This document shows, in pieces, positions 19,581 through 28,403 of a stretch of DNA of 64,000 nt (its first letter is position 1; every line of letters starts with the position of its first letter). This DNA comes from Halopseudomonas yangmingensis (GTDB lineage Bacteria > Pseudomonadota > Gammaproteobacteria > Pseudomonadales > Pseudomonadaceae): NCBI RefSeq assembly GCF_900114825.1, contig NZ_FOUI01000002.1:310001-374000 (forward strand). Reading direction: 5' to 3'. Under the pieces are notes generated by a model. It had not been told where the DNA came from. It made no database searches and worked only from the letters and a program-made list of their open reading frames with translations. Position numbers and translations under genes: made by a program.

Positions 19581-20357
19581 ATGCATACCCTGAGCAAAGC
19601 CGTACTCGGTGGCAGCCTGCTGCTGTGCAGCTCGCTGGCCAGCGCCAGCCCGTTGCAGTGGCAGAACAACAGCCTGACCTATCTGGTCGGCACCGATTTC
19701 CAGGTTGACCCCAAGACCCAGCAGACCGTCACCTTCGAGCATGTCAGTGGCTGGAACTTCGGTGATCTGTTCTTCTTTGTCGACAGCATTCACTACAACG
19801 GTGGTCGCAATGCCCGTGGTGACAACAGCAGCTGGTATGGCGAACTCTCGCCGCGCTTCTCTCTGGGCAAACTGAGCGGTCAGGAAATCAGTTTCGGTCC
19901 GGTCAAGGATGTACTGCTGGCAGCCACCTGGGAATTCGGCCGTGGCGACCTGCACAATTACCTGCTCGGCCCCGGTTTTGATCTGGCAGTGCCCGGTTTT
20001 GACTTCGTCCAGCTGAACACCTACTACCGCCGCGCCGACACCCCGGATGGCGGTCGCGGTGTGTGGCAGGTCACCCCGGCGTGGGCCTGGACCCAGCCGC
20101 TGGGCAAGTCCGACCTGCTGATCGACGGTTTTATCGACTGGGTGGTCGACAACGACAGCCGCAGCGGCTACCACGCCAATTTCAAGTTCAACCCACAGGT
20201 CAAATATGACCTCGGCAAGGCACTGGACTGGTCGCCGAAGCAACTGTATGTCGGTGTCGAATACGACTACTGGAAGAACAAGTACGGTATCAAGGACAGC
20301 AGCGCGTTCAAGACCGACCAGAGCGCTACCAATCTGATCGTCAAGCTGCACTTCTGA
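19581..20357 (+). CDS. Tsx/OmpK-like outer-membrane protein
   Basis: Secreted 258-residue protein with a clear signal peptide (cleaved after SSLASA, about residue 22). The remainder alternates polar and aromatic residues and ends in F (KLHF), typical of an outer-membrane beta-barrel. NSLTYLVGTDF and the tyrosine/tryptophan-rich strands resemble the nucleoside-specific channel (Tsx/OmpK/DUF5020) group. ATG 19581 follows a GTGGAG site; a start 25 codons upstream would destroy the signal peptide. It lies 81 nt after the adaptor, so co-transcription is possible. It is not a TolC-type channel. Confidence 0.75.
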   Translation: MHTLSKAVLGGSLLLCSSLASASPLQWQNNSLTYLVGTDFQVDPKTQQTVTFEHVSGWNFGDLFFFVDSIHYNGGRNARGDNSSWYGELSPRFSLGKLSGQEISFGPVKDVLLAATWEFGRGDLHNYLLGPGFDLAVPGFDFVQLNTYYRRADTPDGGRGVWQVTPAWAWTQPLGKSDLLIDGFIDWVVDNDSRSGYHANFKFNPQVKYDLGKALDWSPKQLYVGVEYDYWKNKYGIKDSSAFKTDQSATNLIVKLHF

Positions 20358-20363
20358 GCTATT

Positions 20364-20384
20364 GGCGGCAGCCCGGCTGCCGCC
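20364..20384. terminator. Bidirectional GC-rich hairpin
   Basis: GGCGGCAG-cccgg-CTGCCGCC makes a perfect 8-bp stem in the 33-nt gap between two convergent genes. No T-run follows in either direction. Confidence 0.55.
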
Positions 20385-20390
20385 CTGAGC

Positions 20391-21308
20391 TTATCGGGCG
20401 TGCCGTTGCAGCAGCTGTTGCAACGGCACCAGCTCAACCTCTCCGTCCGCTAGCGGCTTTGGCAGTTCCCGCTCCAGCACCTGCAGAGTCTCCTCGTAGG
20501 GATGCCCGATCATCAGTGCCCAGCCCTGCGCGCGTGCCGTATCAATAGCCTCCGCCAGCTTGCCGGCAATCAGCCCGGCGTCGCGCCGGTGATCGAGAAA
20601 GCCGCTGCGTGACAGCTGTTGCACGCCCGCCGCCTCGGCGGCAAAGGCCGCCTGGGTCTCGGCGGTGGTGCGACTGTCGATAAAGAACAGCCCGCGCTCG
20701 CGCAGCACCGGCATCAGGGCATCCATGGCACGACGCTCGGCGGTCAGACGACTGCCCATATGATTGTTCACGCCGCTGGCCTGCGGCAGGCTGTCGAGGT
20801 TAACCATCAGCACTTGGCGCAGCTGCTCGTCGCTCATATGGCTGTAAAGCCCGCCAGGGCCGATCGGCAAGCCTGCACCATTTTCCATCGGCTGGTGCAG
20901 CATCACGCCATGCCCGGCAGCCAGCGCCTCATCGGCCAACTGGCTGGCAAACCGGGTATGCGGCAGGATGGCCAGGGTCAACGGCACCGGCAGACGGATC
21001 AGCCGGCGACCCGCCTCAAGGGAATGCCCAACATCATCGATAATGATCGCCAGTTGCGCAGGCCTGTCTGCTAGCGCGGCAACAGGGGGCGTTTGCGGCG
21101 GCAGTTGCTGCGACTCGGGCACCTCGACCTTGGCCGCCTCCAGCTGCCGCCAGAGCGACCCTCGGTCATCCACAGGTCGCACCAAAGGCACCAGCGGCAC
21201 AACCGGGGCAGACTCCACCGCTGCTACCGGCTCGCTCACTTCGGTAGTGGAACGCTCACAGGCAGCCAACAGGCCCAGGCACAGCAGGGCCAGGTACAGC
21301 CTGCGCAT
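20391..21308 (-). CDS. YibQ-type divergent polysaccharide deacetylase lipoprotein
   Basis: Member of the DUF610/YibQ group of polysaccharide-deacetylase-fold proteins. The lipobox LLAAC puts the acylated cysteine at residue 17. A Pro/Val-rich linker (about 20-80) leads to the deacetylase-like domain: IIIDDVGHS near 90, ILPHT, HQPMEN, NNHMGSR, FIDSRTT and GHPYEET. The Asp-Asp and HxxxxD-like motifs suggest a metal site, but activity is unproven. The start overlaps the ctpA stop (TGATG), so it is the last gene of gpmI-envC-ctpA-yibQ, an order common in gammaproteobacteria and suggestive of a role in cell-wall remodelling. Confidence 0.87.
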   Translation of the reverse strand: MRRLYLALLCLGLLAACERSTTEVSEPVAAVESAPVVPLVPLVRPVDDRGSLWRQLEAAKVEVPESQQLPPQTPPVAALADRPAQLAIIIDDVGHSLEAGRRLIRLPVPLTLAILPHTRFASQLADEALAAGHGVMLHQPMENGAGLPIGPGGLYSHMSDEQLRQVLMVNLDSLPQASGVNNHMGSRLTAERRAMDALMPVLRERGLFFIDSRTTAETQAAFAAEAAGVQQLSRSGFLDHRRDAGLIAGKLAEAIDTARAQGWALMIGHPYEETLQVLERELPKPLADGEVELVPLQQLLQRHAR

Positions 21309-22588
21309 CAGGGCCGGCGTACCACATTCAGCCCCTTGAGCAGATTCAGCGCCTGCGCCAACTGGTAGTCGGCATCCTGCGGCCGCTCCTCACGGGCCTG
21401 ACGCAGCTCGCGACTGCCGCGTTCGGTGCTGCCGTTGGCATTGCCCAGATGACGCTGCAGGTCGGCCTCGCGGAAGCCCTCTTCCTCGGCCTCACGGGTG
21501 ACACGGGCACGTTCGACACGGATATCCGGCACAATCCCCTGGGCCTGAATCGAGCGACCATTTGGTGTGTAATACAGTGCCGTGGTCAGCTTCAGCGCAC
21601 GGTCGTTGTTCAGCGGCAGCACCGTCTGGACCGAGCCCTTGCCGAAGCTGTCGGTGCCCATGATCACCGCCCGGCCGTGGTCCTGCAGGGCGCCAGCGAC
21701 GATTTCCGAGGCCGAGGCCGACCCACCATTGATCAACACCACCACCGGCACCTCGCCAGCGGGCTTGTTGCGCGTGGCGTTGAAGCGCATTTCGGCATTG
21801 CTCAGGCGGCCCTGGGTGTAGACGATGGTGCCGCTGTCGAGGAAGCTGTCCGCCACCTCAACCGCCGACTGCAGCACACCACCGGGGTTGTTGCGCAGGT
21901 CCAGCACCAGCCCCTTGAGGGCATTATCGGTATTCAGGCGAGCCAGCGTACGTCGCACCTCGTCACCGGTATTGTTCTGGAACTGGGTAATCCGCAGCAG
22001 CGCATAGCCCGGCTCCAGGTCCAGACTGCGCACGCTGCGCACCTTGATCACCGCGCGCTTCAGCTCCACCACAAAGGGACTGCCGGTGCCGCGCACCAGG
22101 GTCAGACTGACGCTGGAGCCCGGCTCGCCGCGCAGGGTATTCACTGCATCCATCAAACTCATGCCCTTGGCCGGCTGATCATCAATCTTGATGATCAGGT
22201 CACCCGCCTCGATGCCGGCGGCGGCGGCCGGCGTCTCATCGATTGGCGCCACCACCTTGATAAAGCCGTCTTCCTGGCCGATCTCGATACCGAGGCCACC
22301 AAACTGGCCGCTGGTGGTGTCCTGCAACCCCTTGAAGGATTCCGGATCCAGATACGCGGAATGCGGGTCAAGCCCCTCGAGCATGCCGCGAATGGCATTT
22401 TCCAGCAGCGTGCTGTCATCTACCGGCTCGACATAGGCCGTGCGGATACGCTCCAGCACCTCGGCAAAGGTGCGCAGTTGGTCCAGCGGCAATGGCGCGT
22501 CCTGCGGCTCGGACTGGGCCAGCCCGAGTCCGGGAAGCAGCAAAGCCAGAACCAGGCCACTGGCCCGCAATGTACGCACGGCAATCAT
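21308..22588 (-). CDS. ctpA: S41 family C-terminal processing protease CtpA
   Basis: Periplasmic serine protease, 426 aa. The signal peptide ends near GLGLAQ. A PDZ domain occupies about 90-175 (GGLGIEIGQEDG, PAAAAGIEAGDLI). The S41 catalytic core has LRNNPGG, the nucleophile motif GGSASASEIVAGAL and the base motif FGKGSVQ. The P. aeruginosa homologue degrades murein hydrolases with an adaptor. Here it lies between an EnvC-type amidase activator and a deacetylase-like protein, which fits control of peptidoglycan hydrolysis. The C-terminal 60 residues are charged and Gln/Arg-rich. Confidence 0.94.
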   Translation of the reverse strand: MIAVRTLRASGLVLALLLPGLGLAQSEPQDAPLPLDQLRTFAEVLERIRTAYVEPVDDSTLLENAIRGMLEGLDPHSAYLDPESFKGLQDTTSGQFGGLGIEIGQEDGFIKVVAPIDETPAAAAGIEAGDLIIKIDDQPAKGMSLMDAVNTLRGEPGSSVSLTLVRGTGSPFVVELKRAVIKVRSVRSLDLEPGYALLRITQFQNNTGDEVRRTLARLNTDNALKGLVLDLRNNPGGVLQSAVEVADSFLDSGTIVYTQGRLSNAEMRFNATRNKPAGEVPVVVLINGGSASASEIVAGALQDHGRAVIMGTDSFGKGSVQTVLPLNNDRALKLTTALYYTPNGRSIQAQGIVPDIRVERARVTREAEEEGFREADLQRHLGNANGSTERGSRELRQAREERPQDADYQLAQALNLLKGLNVVRRP

Positions 22589-22636
22589 GTTGTTCTCCCG
22601 ACTATTGTTCCTGTGGCCAGCTTGTCTGCAGCCGCT

Positions 22637-23788
22637 CTACAGCATACACCAGGCCGCCGGATCAAGGGCGCGGCCCTGGTGGCGGATGGAAAAATACAGT
22701 GACGGGCCGGCCTGGCCACCACTGCTGCCCACGGTGGCGATGGCTTCGCCCGGCTGCACCCAGCTGCCAACATCACGCAACAGGCTCTGGCTATGACCAT
22801 ACAGGCTCAGGTAGCCATTCCCGTGGTCCAGAATCAGCAGCAGCCCGGCGCCACGCAGCCAGTCAGCAAACACCACCCGGCCACCGTGGATCGCATGCAC
22901 CGTATGCCCCTCGGGCGCGCGTATCACCAGGCCGTCCCATTTCATCCGTGCATCATCGCCACGCTGACTGCCGAACCGCGCAATGATCTCGCCGCGCACC
23001 GGCAACGGCAGCTTGCCGCGGGCCTGGGCAAAGGGCTGGCTGCCGGCGGGAGTGGGAATGCGAGTGATCGCTTCGTCGAGGCGCTTGACCAGTTGCTCCA
23101 GCTCGGCGCGCTCGGCCTCACGGGCCTTGAGTTGCTGGCTTTGCTCACGGGTGCGATTACGCAGATTGGCCAGTACCGCATTACGTTCGTCCTGACGCCC
23201 GGCCAGTTGCTGCTCGCGCTGCTTCAGCTGCTCACGGCGCTGCTGCTGATCAGCCAGCAACTGTACCCGCTCGGCTCGCGCCTGCTGCAGACGTGTCAGA
23301 CTCTCGCGATACTGCTGGATTTCCTGCATGCGCGCACGATTGAGGTACTGGTAATAACGCAGCATGCGGCTGGCACGCTGCGGATCATCCTGACTCAGAA
23401 GCACCCGCAGCGAATCCTGCTCCCCCGCCATCCAGGCGGCACGCAACTGCCGGGCAATCTGTTGCTGCTGCCCGGCCACTTCCTGCTCGAGTGCCTGTGA
23501 CTGCAACTGCATCTGCTGCAATTGCTGCTCACCCTGCTGCAATTGCTGCTGCAACTCGCGGCTTTGCCGGCGGATCTGGCCGATATCACGCTCCACCGTG
23601 GCCAGCTCGCGTTCCACGCCACCCAACTCGGCCTGCAGGCCGCCCAGCAGCTTTTTCAGCTGCTCGACCTCCTTTTGCGTTTGCTCAAGTTCAGCGCGGG
23701 CTTGGCGCGAATCATTCGCCTGTGCCGATGACAGCAATGGCGCCAACGCCAGCAGCACACCCAGCAGGCAGACCGCGACGGCGCGCAT
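22637..23788 (-). CDS. envC: EnvC-like murein hydrolase activator
   Basis: Periplasmic protein with a signal peptide (cleaved near LSSAQA), a long Gln/Arg-rich coiled coil (about 28-250) and a C-terminal LytM/M23 domain. The metal-ligand positions of active M23 peptidases are degenerate: WDG replaces the first His-containing motif, and SLYFSIR replaces the usual HLHFEIR. This is the hallmark of EnvC, which activates N-acetylmuramoyl-L-alanine amidases at the septum instead of cutting itself. It starts 13 nt after gpmI and precedes ctpA by 48 nt. Confidence 0.93.
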   Translation of the reverse strand: MRAVAVCLLGVLLALAPLLSSAQANDSRQARAELEQTQKEVEQLKKLLGGLQAELGGVERELATVERDIGQIRRQSRELQQQLQQGEQQLQQMQLQSQALEQEVAGQQQQIARQLRAAWMAGEQDSLRVLLSQDDPQRASRMLRYYQYLNRARMQEIQQYRESLTRLQQARAERVQLLADQQQRREQLKQREQQLAGRQDERNAVLANLRNRTREQSQQLKAREAERAELEQLVKRLDEAITRIPTPAGSQPFAQARGKLPLPVRGEIIARFGSQRGDDARMKWDGLVIRAPEGHTVHAIHGGRVVFADWLRGAGLLLILDHGNGYLSLYGHSQSLLRDVGSWVQPGEAIATVGSSGGQAGPSLYFSIRHQGRALDPAAWCML

Positions 23789-23801
23789 CGGCAGCCGCCA
23801 C

Positions 23802-25340
23802 TCAGCCTTGCAGGCTGACGATCGAGCGACCGGTCATTTCCGGCGGCTGCGGCAGGCCCAGCAGGGCCAGCATGGTCGGCGCCACATCAGACAGGATGCC
23901 TCCCTCGCGCATCGTCAATGTGCGCTGACCGACATAGACAAAGGGCACCGGCTCACAGGTATGTGCGGTATGCGCCTGGCCGGTGCTGTGGTCTTCCATC
24001 TGCTCAACATTGCCATGATCGGCAGTAATCAATGCCTCGCCGCCGACCTTGTGCAGCGCTGCCACCAGCCGCCCGACACACTGGTCCAGGCACTCCACGG
24101 CCTTTACCGCGGCCTCGAACACCCCGGTATGGCCAACCATGTCACCATTTGCATAGTTGACGATGATCACGTCGTAGCGCTGCTGTTCGATGGCCTCGAC
24201 GATACGGTCGGTAACCTCGGGGGCGCTCATTTCCGGTTGCAGGTCATAGGTGGCCACCTGTGGTGAGGGAATCAGGATGCGTTCCTCACCGTCGAAGGGC
24301 TCCTCGCGACCACCGGAAAAAAAGAAAGTCACGTGGGCGTACTTTTCCGTCTCGGCAATCCGCAGTTGGGTCAGCCCCTGGGCTGCCAGGTACTCGCCCA
24401 GCACATTGTTCAGGGACTCCGGCGGAAAAGCGCAGGGTGCCGGGATATCCGCCGCATACTGGGTGAGCATTACATAGCCCGCCAGTTGCGGCACCCGATG
24501 GCGGGCAAATCCGCTGAAATCCGGCTCGACAAAGGCCCGGGTCAGCTCGCGGGCACGGTCGGCACGGAAGTTCATAAACACCAGCGCATCGCCATCCTCG
24601 ACGGTCACTGCCTCGCCGATCACCGTGGGCTTGACGAACTCGTCACTCTCGCCGCGCGCATAGCTGGCCAGCAGGCCGTCAACCGCGGTGTCGGCGGCAA
24701 ATTCGCCAACGCCATCGACAATCAGCTTGAAAGCCTTCTCGACCCGCTCCCAGCGGTTGTCCCGGTCCATCGCAAAGTAGCGTCCGACCAGACTGGCAGT
24801 ACGGCCCACGCCGAGGCGGGTAAAGGCCTCATCGAACAGGCGCAGCGAGGCTTCGGCGCTCTTCGGCGGGGTGTCGCGGCCATCAAGGAAGGCATGCAGA
24901 TAGATTTTTTTGGCGCCGCGCCGCACTGCCAGTTCAAGCATGGCCACCAGCTGTTGCTCATGGCTGTGCACTCCACCCGGGGAAGCCAGCCCCATCACAT
25001 GCACCGCCTTTCCGGCCGCCACCGCGGCATCCACCGCCTTGCAGATCTCGGGATTGTCGAAAAATTCGCCGTCGCTGATCGCCTTGGTCACCCGGGTGAA
25101 ATCCTGATAGACCACCCGGCCGGCACCCAGATTCATGTGACCAACCTCGGAGTTGCCCATTTGCCCGTCGGGCAGGCCGACATCCATGCCCGAGCCGGAA
25201 ATCAGGGTATGCGGTGCCTCACGCCAGAGCCGGTCCCAGTTGGGGGTATTGGCGGCCATGATGGCATTCGAATCCGGTGACTCGCTGTGTCCGAAACCAT
25301 CGAGAATCACCAGAACCAGGGGTTTGCGCGCTGAACTCAT
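23802..25340 (-). CDS. gpmI: 2,3-bisphosphoglycerate-independent phosphoglycerate mutase
   Basis: Cytosolic Mn-dependent mutase interconverting 3- and 2-phosphoglycerate in glycolysis and gluconeogenesis. The alkaline-phosphatase-fold metal/phosphoserine motif [12 protein letters not shown] contains the catalytic Ser; LDGRDT, RADRARE and ITADHGN motifs follow. 512 aa from ATG 25340, preceded by a weak GTGGAT site. An upstream GTG adds ten residues with no conservation. First gene of the envelope cluster gpmI-envC-ctpA-yibQ; divergent from the rhodanese gene. Confidence 0.96.
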   Translation of the reverse strand: MSSARKPLVLVILDGFGHSESPDSNAIMAANTPNWDRLWREAPHTLISGSGMDVGLPDGQMGNSEVGHMNLGAGRVVYQDFTRVTKAISDGEFFDNPEICKAVDAAVAAGKAVHVMGLASPGGVHSHEQQLVAMLELAVRRGAKKIYLHAFLDGRDTPPKSAEASLRLFDEAFTRLGVGRTASLVGRYFAMDRDNRWERVEKAFKLIVDGVGEFAADTAVDGLLASYARGESDEFVKPTVIGEAVTVEDGDALVFMNFRADRARELTRAFVEPDFSGFARHRVPQLAGYVMLTQYAADIPAPCAFPPESLNNVLGEYLAAQGLTQLRIAETEKYAHVTFFFSGGREEPFDGEERILIPSPQVATYDLQPEMSAPEVTDRIVEAIEQQRYDVIIVNYANGDMVGHTGVFEAAVKAVECLDQCVGRLVAALHKVGGEALITADHGNVEQMEDHSTGQAHTAHTCEPVPFVYVGQRTLTMREGGILSDVAPTMLALLGLPQPPEMTGRSIVSLQG

Positions 25341-25460
25341 GCTTGATCCACTCGTCAAAACTGGCTGCACCAGGGGGCTGAAAAACTGCCGACAGTGTAC
25401 TTGCCCGCCGGTCGACTGTCATGTCAGGCGGCCTATCGACCTGATGCGCGCGCTCAATGG

Positions 25461-25489
25461 TTCAGCAGTGGACGGCGGCTGTGTATACT
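25461..25489 (+). promoter_or_regulatory. Possible promoter for rhodanese-grxC-secB
   Basis: TTCAGC at 25461-25466 and TATACT at 25484-25489 are 17 bp apart, about 35 nt before the rhodanese start. The -10 is good; the -35 is poor. Confidence 0.35.
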
Positions 25490-25524
25490 GCTCCACTTTC
25501 TCTGGTACCGCGGAAGCAACCCAC

Positions 25525-25944
25525 ATGCAGTTTTTCCAGCAACTCGTCGAATTCATCGGAAACCACCTGATGCTGGTCATCGCCTTTCTGGTGGTTTTGA
25601 CCCTGCTTATCATCACCGAGGGCCGCCGCTCCGGCGCAGCCCTTACCACCCAGCAGGCCACCGCGCTGATCAACAAGGAAGACGCGCTGGTGCTGGACAT
25701 CCGTCCGAAGAAGGAATTTTCCACCGGTCATATTGTCGACTCGATCAACATCCCTCTCGACAAGCTGGCGACCCGCATGAGCGAGCTGGACAAGCATCGC
25801 GAACGACCGATTCTGGTCGTCTGCAACAGCGGCCAGACTGCCGGAGCCTGCACCAAGCAACTGAAGACCGCCGGCTTCAACGTGGCACGTCTGGCCCATG
25901 GCATCAACGGCTGGAAGGGCGACAATCTGCCCCTGGTGAAGTGA
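25525..25944 (+). CDS. Membrane-anchored rhodanese-like protein (YibN type)
   Basis: A 139-residue protein with an N-terminal membrane helix (about 14-31) and one rhodanese domain. The active-site loop starts with Cys100 (VCNSGQTAG), so sulfurtransferase activity is possible. The gene order rhodanese-grxC-secB is widely conserved in gammaproteobacteria. ATG 25525 is chosen because it begins the conserved hydrophobic N-terminus; the longer open frame runs back into the gpmI control region. Confidence 0.9.
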   Translation: MQFFQQLVEFIGNHLMLVIAFLVVLTLLIITEGRRSGAALTTQQATALINKEDALVLDIRPKKEFSTGHIVDSINIPLDKLATRMSELDKHRERPILVVCNSGQTAGACTKQLKTAGFNVARLAHGINGWKGDNLPLVK

Positions 25945-25945
25945 C

Positions 25946-26200
25946 ATGGCCGACATCATTATTTATTCCAGCAATTACTGCCCGTTCTGCAGCCGCGCCA
26001 AGCATTTGCTCGACAGCAAGGGCCTGAGCTACCGCGAAATCGGCGTCGACGGCCAACCTGCAGTCCGTGCGGAAATGACACGCCTGGCCGGACGCACCTC
26101 GGTTCCGCAGATCTGGATCAACGGCACCCATGTGGGTGGCTGTGATGAACTGCTGGCACTTGATCGCACCGGCAAACTCGATACTCTGCTGGCCGGTTGA
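25946..26200 (+). CDS. grxC: Glutaredoxin 3
   Basis: An 84-residue class I glutaredoxin that reduces disulfides and mixed glutathione disulfides in the cytosol. The active site CPFC is at residues 12-15, the cis-Pro segment TSVPQIW follows, and the glutathione-binding GGCDEL is present. It starts 1 nt after the rhodanese stop, so it is in one operon with it and with secB. Confidence 0.97.
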   Translation: MADIIIYSSNYCPFCSRAKHLLDSKGLSYREIGVDGQPAVRAEMTRLAGRTSVPQIWINGTHVGGCDELLALDRTGKLDTLLAG

Positions 26201-26242
26201 GCCACAGCCCCCTGCTAACCCAAAACAAAAGGACCACTGAAC

Positions 26243-26737
26243 ATGGCCGAAGAGAACCAGACCAATCCCGCCGCCAATGGCGCCCAGGGCGAACAGCAAC
26301 AGCCGCAGTTCAGCCTGCAGCGCATCTATGTCAAAGACCTGTCCTTTGAATCCCCGAAGGCACCGGCTGCGTTTCAGGCCCAGTGGAATCCACAGGTCAA
26401 TCTGGACCTCAACACGCGCAACAGCCAGCTTCAGGACGGCGTTTACGAGATCGTCCTGAGCCTGTCCGCCACCGTGACCAACGGTGACGAGACCTGTTTT
26501 ATCGCAGAGATCCAGCAGGCTGGCATCTTCATCATCCAGGGCCTGGATGAGGCCGCCATGCGCCACACCCTCGGCGCCTTCTGCCCGAGCATCCTGTTCC
26601 CCTATGCCCGCGAGGCGATCGACAACATGGTCCTGCGTGGCAGCTTCCCTCCCCTGCTGCTGGCACCGGTAAACTTCGACGTTCTCTATGCCCAGGCCGA
26701 ACAGCGCCGGGCTGCCGAAGCCCAGGGCAACGCCTGA
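26243..26737 (+). CDS. secB: Protein-export chaperone SecB
   Basis: Tetrameric cytosolic chaperone that holds preproteins unfolded and hands them to SecA. The family core is visible: [13 protein letters not shown] at about 30-42, [19 protein letters not shown]-like [10 protein letters not shown] and YAREAIDN. 164 aa with a hydrophilic Asn/Gln-rich N-terminus. The gene has its own AAAGGA site and is followed by a strong hairpin. Confidence 0.97.
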   Translation: MAEENQTNPAANGAQGEQQQPQFSLQRIYVKDLSFESPKAPAAFQAQWNPQVNLDLNTRNSQLQDGVYEIVLSLSATVTNGDETCFIAEIQQAGIFIIQGLDEAAMRHTLGAFCPSILFPYAREAIDNMVLRGSFPPLLLAPVNFDVLYAQAEQRRAAEAQGNA

Positions 26738-26743
26738 GCCTGC

Positions 26744-26766
26744 GGGCCCGGGCAGTCCCCGGGCCC
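26744..26766 (+). terminator. Hairpin after secB
   Basis: GGGCCCGGG-cagtc-CCCGGGCCC is a perfect 9-bp GC stem starting 7 nt past the secB stop. No T-run follows, so termination may be partial. Confidence 0.6.
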
Positions 26767-26836
26767 CACGCTTGTCCGACACAGGCACATGTTCTAAGGT
26801 TGCATGCCTGAGTCACAGATCTTGACGGACCATGCA

Positions 26837-27352
26837 ATGACCCTTCCTGCTTCCCGCCCGCTGTATCTGCTGGCCCTGATAGGCGCCATCCTGCTGCTCG
26901 GCAGCGCTTTGTACATGGAACATGTCATGGGGCTGGAACCCTGCCCGCTGTGCATCGTACAGCGCGTGGCAGTGATCACCCTCGGCCTGATCAGCCTGAT
27001 TGCTGTACTGCACACCCCGCTGCCAGAAGGCAACCGGCGCCGCCCCGCCGCACGGGTATACGCAGCCCTGACAACCCTTGCCGGGGGCTTTGGTGCCGCG
27101 ATTGCCACTCGCCAGATCTGGTTGCAGCACCAACCTGCCGACCAGTTACCCAGTTGCCTGCCCAGCATGGATTACATGCTGGAAGTATTACCCTTCTGGG
27201 AGATGCTCAGCCTGGTGTTCAGCGGTACCGCCGACTGCGCCGAGGTTGGCTGGACCTTTCTGGGCCTGAGCATCGCTGAATGCATGCTGCTGGTATTCAT
27301 TGTCTACACGGCATTCGGACTGGTACAGCTATTGCGCCGCCAGGACACCTGA
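26837..27352 (+). CDS. dsbB: Disulfide bond formation protein DsbB family
   Basis: Four-helix inner-membrane oxidase that re-oxidises DsbA and passes electrons to quinone. The first redox pair is in EPCPLC; the second pair is Cys in LPSC and TADC of the second periplasmic loop. 171 aa from ATG 26837. This copy lies next to algQ, as the P. aeruginosa paralogue usually called dsbH does, so it may be DsbH rather than the main DsbB. Confidence 0.92.
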   Translation: MTLPASRPLYLLALIGAILLLGSALYMEHVMGLEPCPLCIVQRVAVITLGLISLIAVLHTPLPEGNRRRPAARVYAALTTLAGGFGAAIATRQIWLQHQPADQLPSCLPSMDYMLEVLPFWEMLSLVFSGTADCAEVGWTFLGLSIAECMLLVFIVYTAFGLVQLLRRQDT

Positions 27353-27369
27353 AGTCGCGCAATCTGTTG

Positions 27370-27399
27370 TTGAAACCCTCTTGCAGGCTGGCCTATTCT
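27370..27399 (+). promoter_or_regulatory. Putative sigma-70 promoter of algQ
   Basis: TTGAAA (27370-27375), 18 bp, TATTCT (27394-27399), about 60 nt before the algQ ATG. Confidence 0.45.
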
Positions 27400-27460
27400 G
27401 TCCGTTCGACGACAGGCAGGTGATGGCCTGATCGGCCTACAAGCTGCAAGGAGGTGCCCG

Positions 27461-27922
27461 ATGCTGGAAAGCTGCAAAACGGCAGAGGAACGCTGGGGTG
27501 GCGTACACCAGCTGATTGACCGCTGGCTCGATGAACGCCGCCAGCTGATCCATGCCTTCAACGCCCTGCGTGACGCCCCTTCGGCAAACAACCGCCTGCG
27601 CGACTTCTGCGACCTGCTGGTGGATTACGCCTCGGCCGGGCACTTTGAAATCTATCAGCAACTGATTCGCGAAGCCGAAGACTTCAACGACTCCGCAGCC
27701 CTCGACCTGATCGGGCAGCTGTATCCCCGTATCGAAACCATTACCCGGCTCTCGGTGGACTTCAACGACCAGCATGCCGGGCCTGCTGGTGACAGCGACA
27801 GCGCCTCACTACCCGAGGACCTTAGCGCACTGGGAAGCCTGCTGCGTGAACGCTTCGAGCTTGAAGACTGCTTGATCGAAGTACTGCACAACGCCCACCG
27901 CACACTGCTCCAGACCACCTGA
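27461..27922 (+). CDS. algQ: Anti-sigma-70 factor AlgQ/Rsd
   Basis: Rsd/AlgQ family protein, 153 aa, all-helical, which binds the primary sigma factor RpoD and shifts RNA polymerase towards alternative sigma factors. In P. aeruginosa AlgQ influences alginate, siderophore and virulence gene expression. The N-terminal ERWGGVHQLIDRWLDERR and the FCDLLVDYASAGHFEIY segment are typical. AAGGAG lies 7 nt before the ATG, the best ribosome site in the area. It precedes algP by 9 nt. Confidence 0.95.
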   Translation: MLESCKTAEERWGGVHQLIDRWLDERRQLIHAFNALRDAPSANNRLRDFCDLLVDYASAGHFEIYQQLIREAEDFNDSAALDLIGQLYPRIETITRLSVDFNDQHAGPAGDSDSASLPEDLSALGSLLRERFELEDCLIEVLHNAHRTLLQTT

Positions 27923-27931
27923 GAAGCCATC

Positions 27932-28402
27932 ATGAGCAAAGCCATAGCGACCCCGCTGCACCTTCTCCAGACACTGACACATACCCTCAACGAGGAACTG
28001 CAAGGTGCCTGCGCGCGCGCCGAGCAGGAAGCCCTGAAGGCACTGGAGAAGCTTGACCGCCAGCAGGCCAAACTACGCGACAAGCTGGAAGAGTCCGAAC
28101 AACGACTGGCGCAAAAGCGTCAGGAACAGGCCAGCAAAAAATCCATTGCCCGCACCACCGACAAGCTGGCCGATCTGCGCCTCGCACTGAAAGAACTGCA
28201 AGGCGCACGCAAGGATGCCCAGGCCTATGTGCGTCAATTGCGCAGCGACACCCGCGAGACCCTGCGCCTTGCCAAAGGCCTGCAACGTCTCGAACAGCAG
28301 GTTGACGAAGCCATCGAACGCCGCGACAACCCTGCCGCCGCTCCCAGACGTCGCCGCTCCCCGGCCAAGGCTGCCAGCGACAGCAGCGCCCAGCCTGCCT
28401 GA
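27932..28402 (+). CDS. algP: AlgP-like DNA-binding protein lacking the long KPAA tail
   Basis: The N-terminal 130 residues are charged and helical (coiled-coil pattern, ELQGARKDAQAYVRQLRSDTR-like; abridged) and match the N-terminal region of AlgP/AlgR3, the histone-like alginate regulator. AlgP of P. aeruginosa continues with dozens of Lys-Pro-Ala-Ala repeats; here the tail is only about 25 residues, with one RRRRSPAKAA patch. Position directly after algQ supports orthology. Whether the short form still binds DNA is unknown. The stop is 1 nt from the convergent stop of the next gene. Confidence 0.8.
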   Translation: MSKAIATPLHLLQTLTHTLNEELQGACARAEQEALKALEKLDRQQAKLRDKLEESEQRLAQKRQEQASKKSIARTTDKLADLRLALKELQGARKDAQAYVRQLRSDTRETLRLAKGLQRLEQQVDEAIERRDNPAAAPRRRRSPAKAASDSSAQPA

Positions 28403-28403
28403 T

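Noticed and set aside
23802-25340. Plus-strand 315-codon frame over gpmI
   Set aside because: Antisense shadow of gpmI, which has every catalytic motif.
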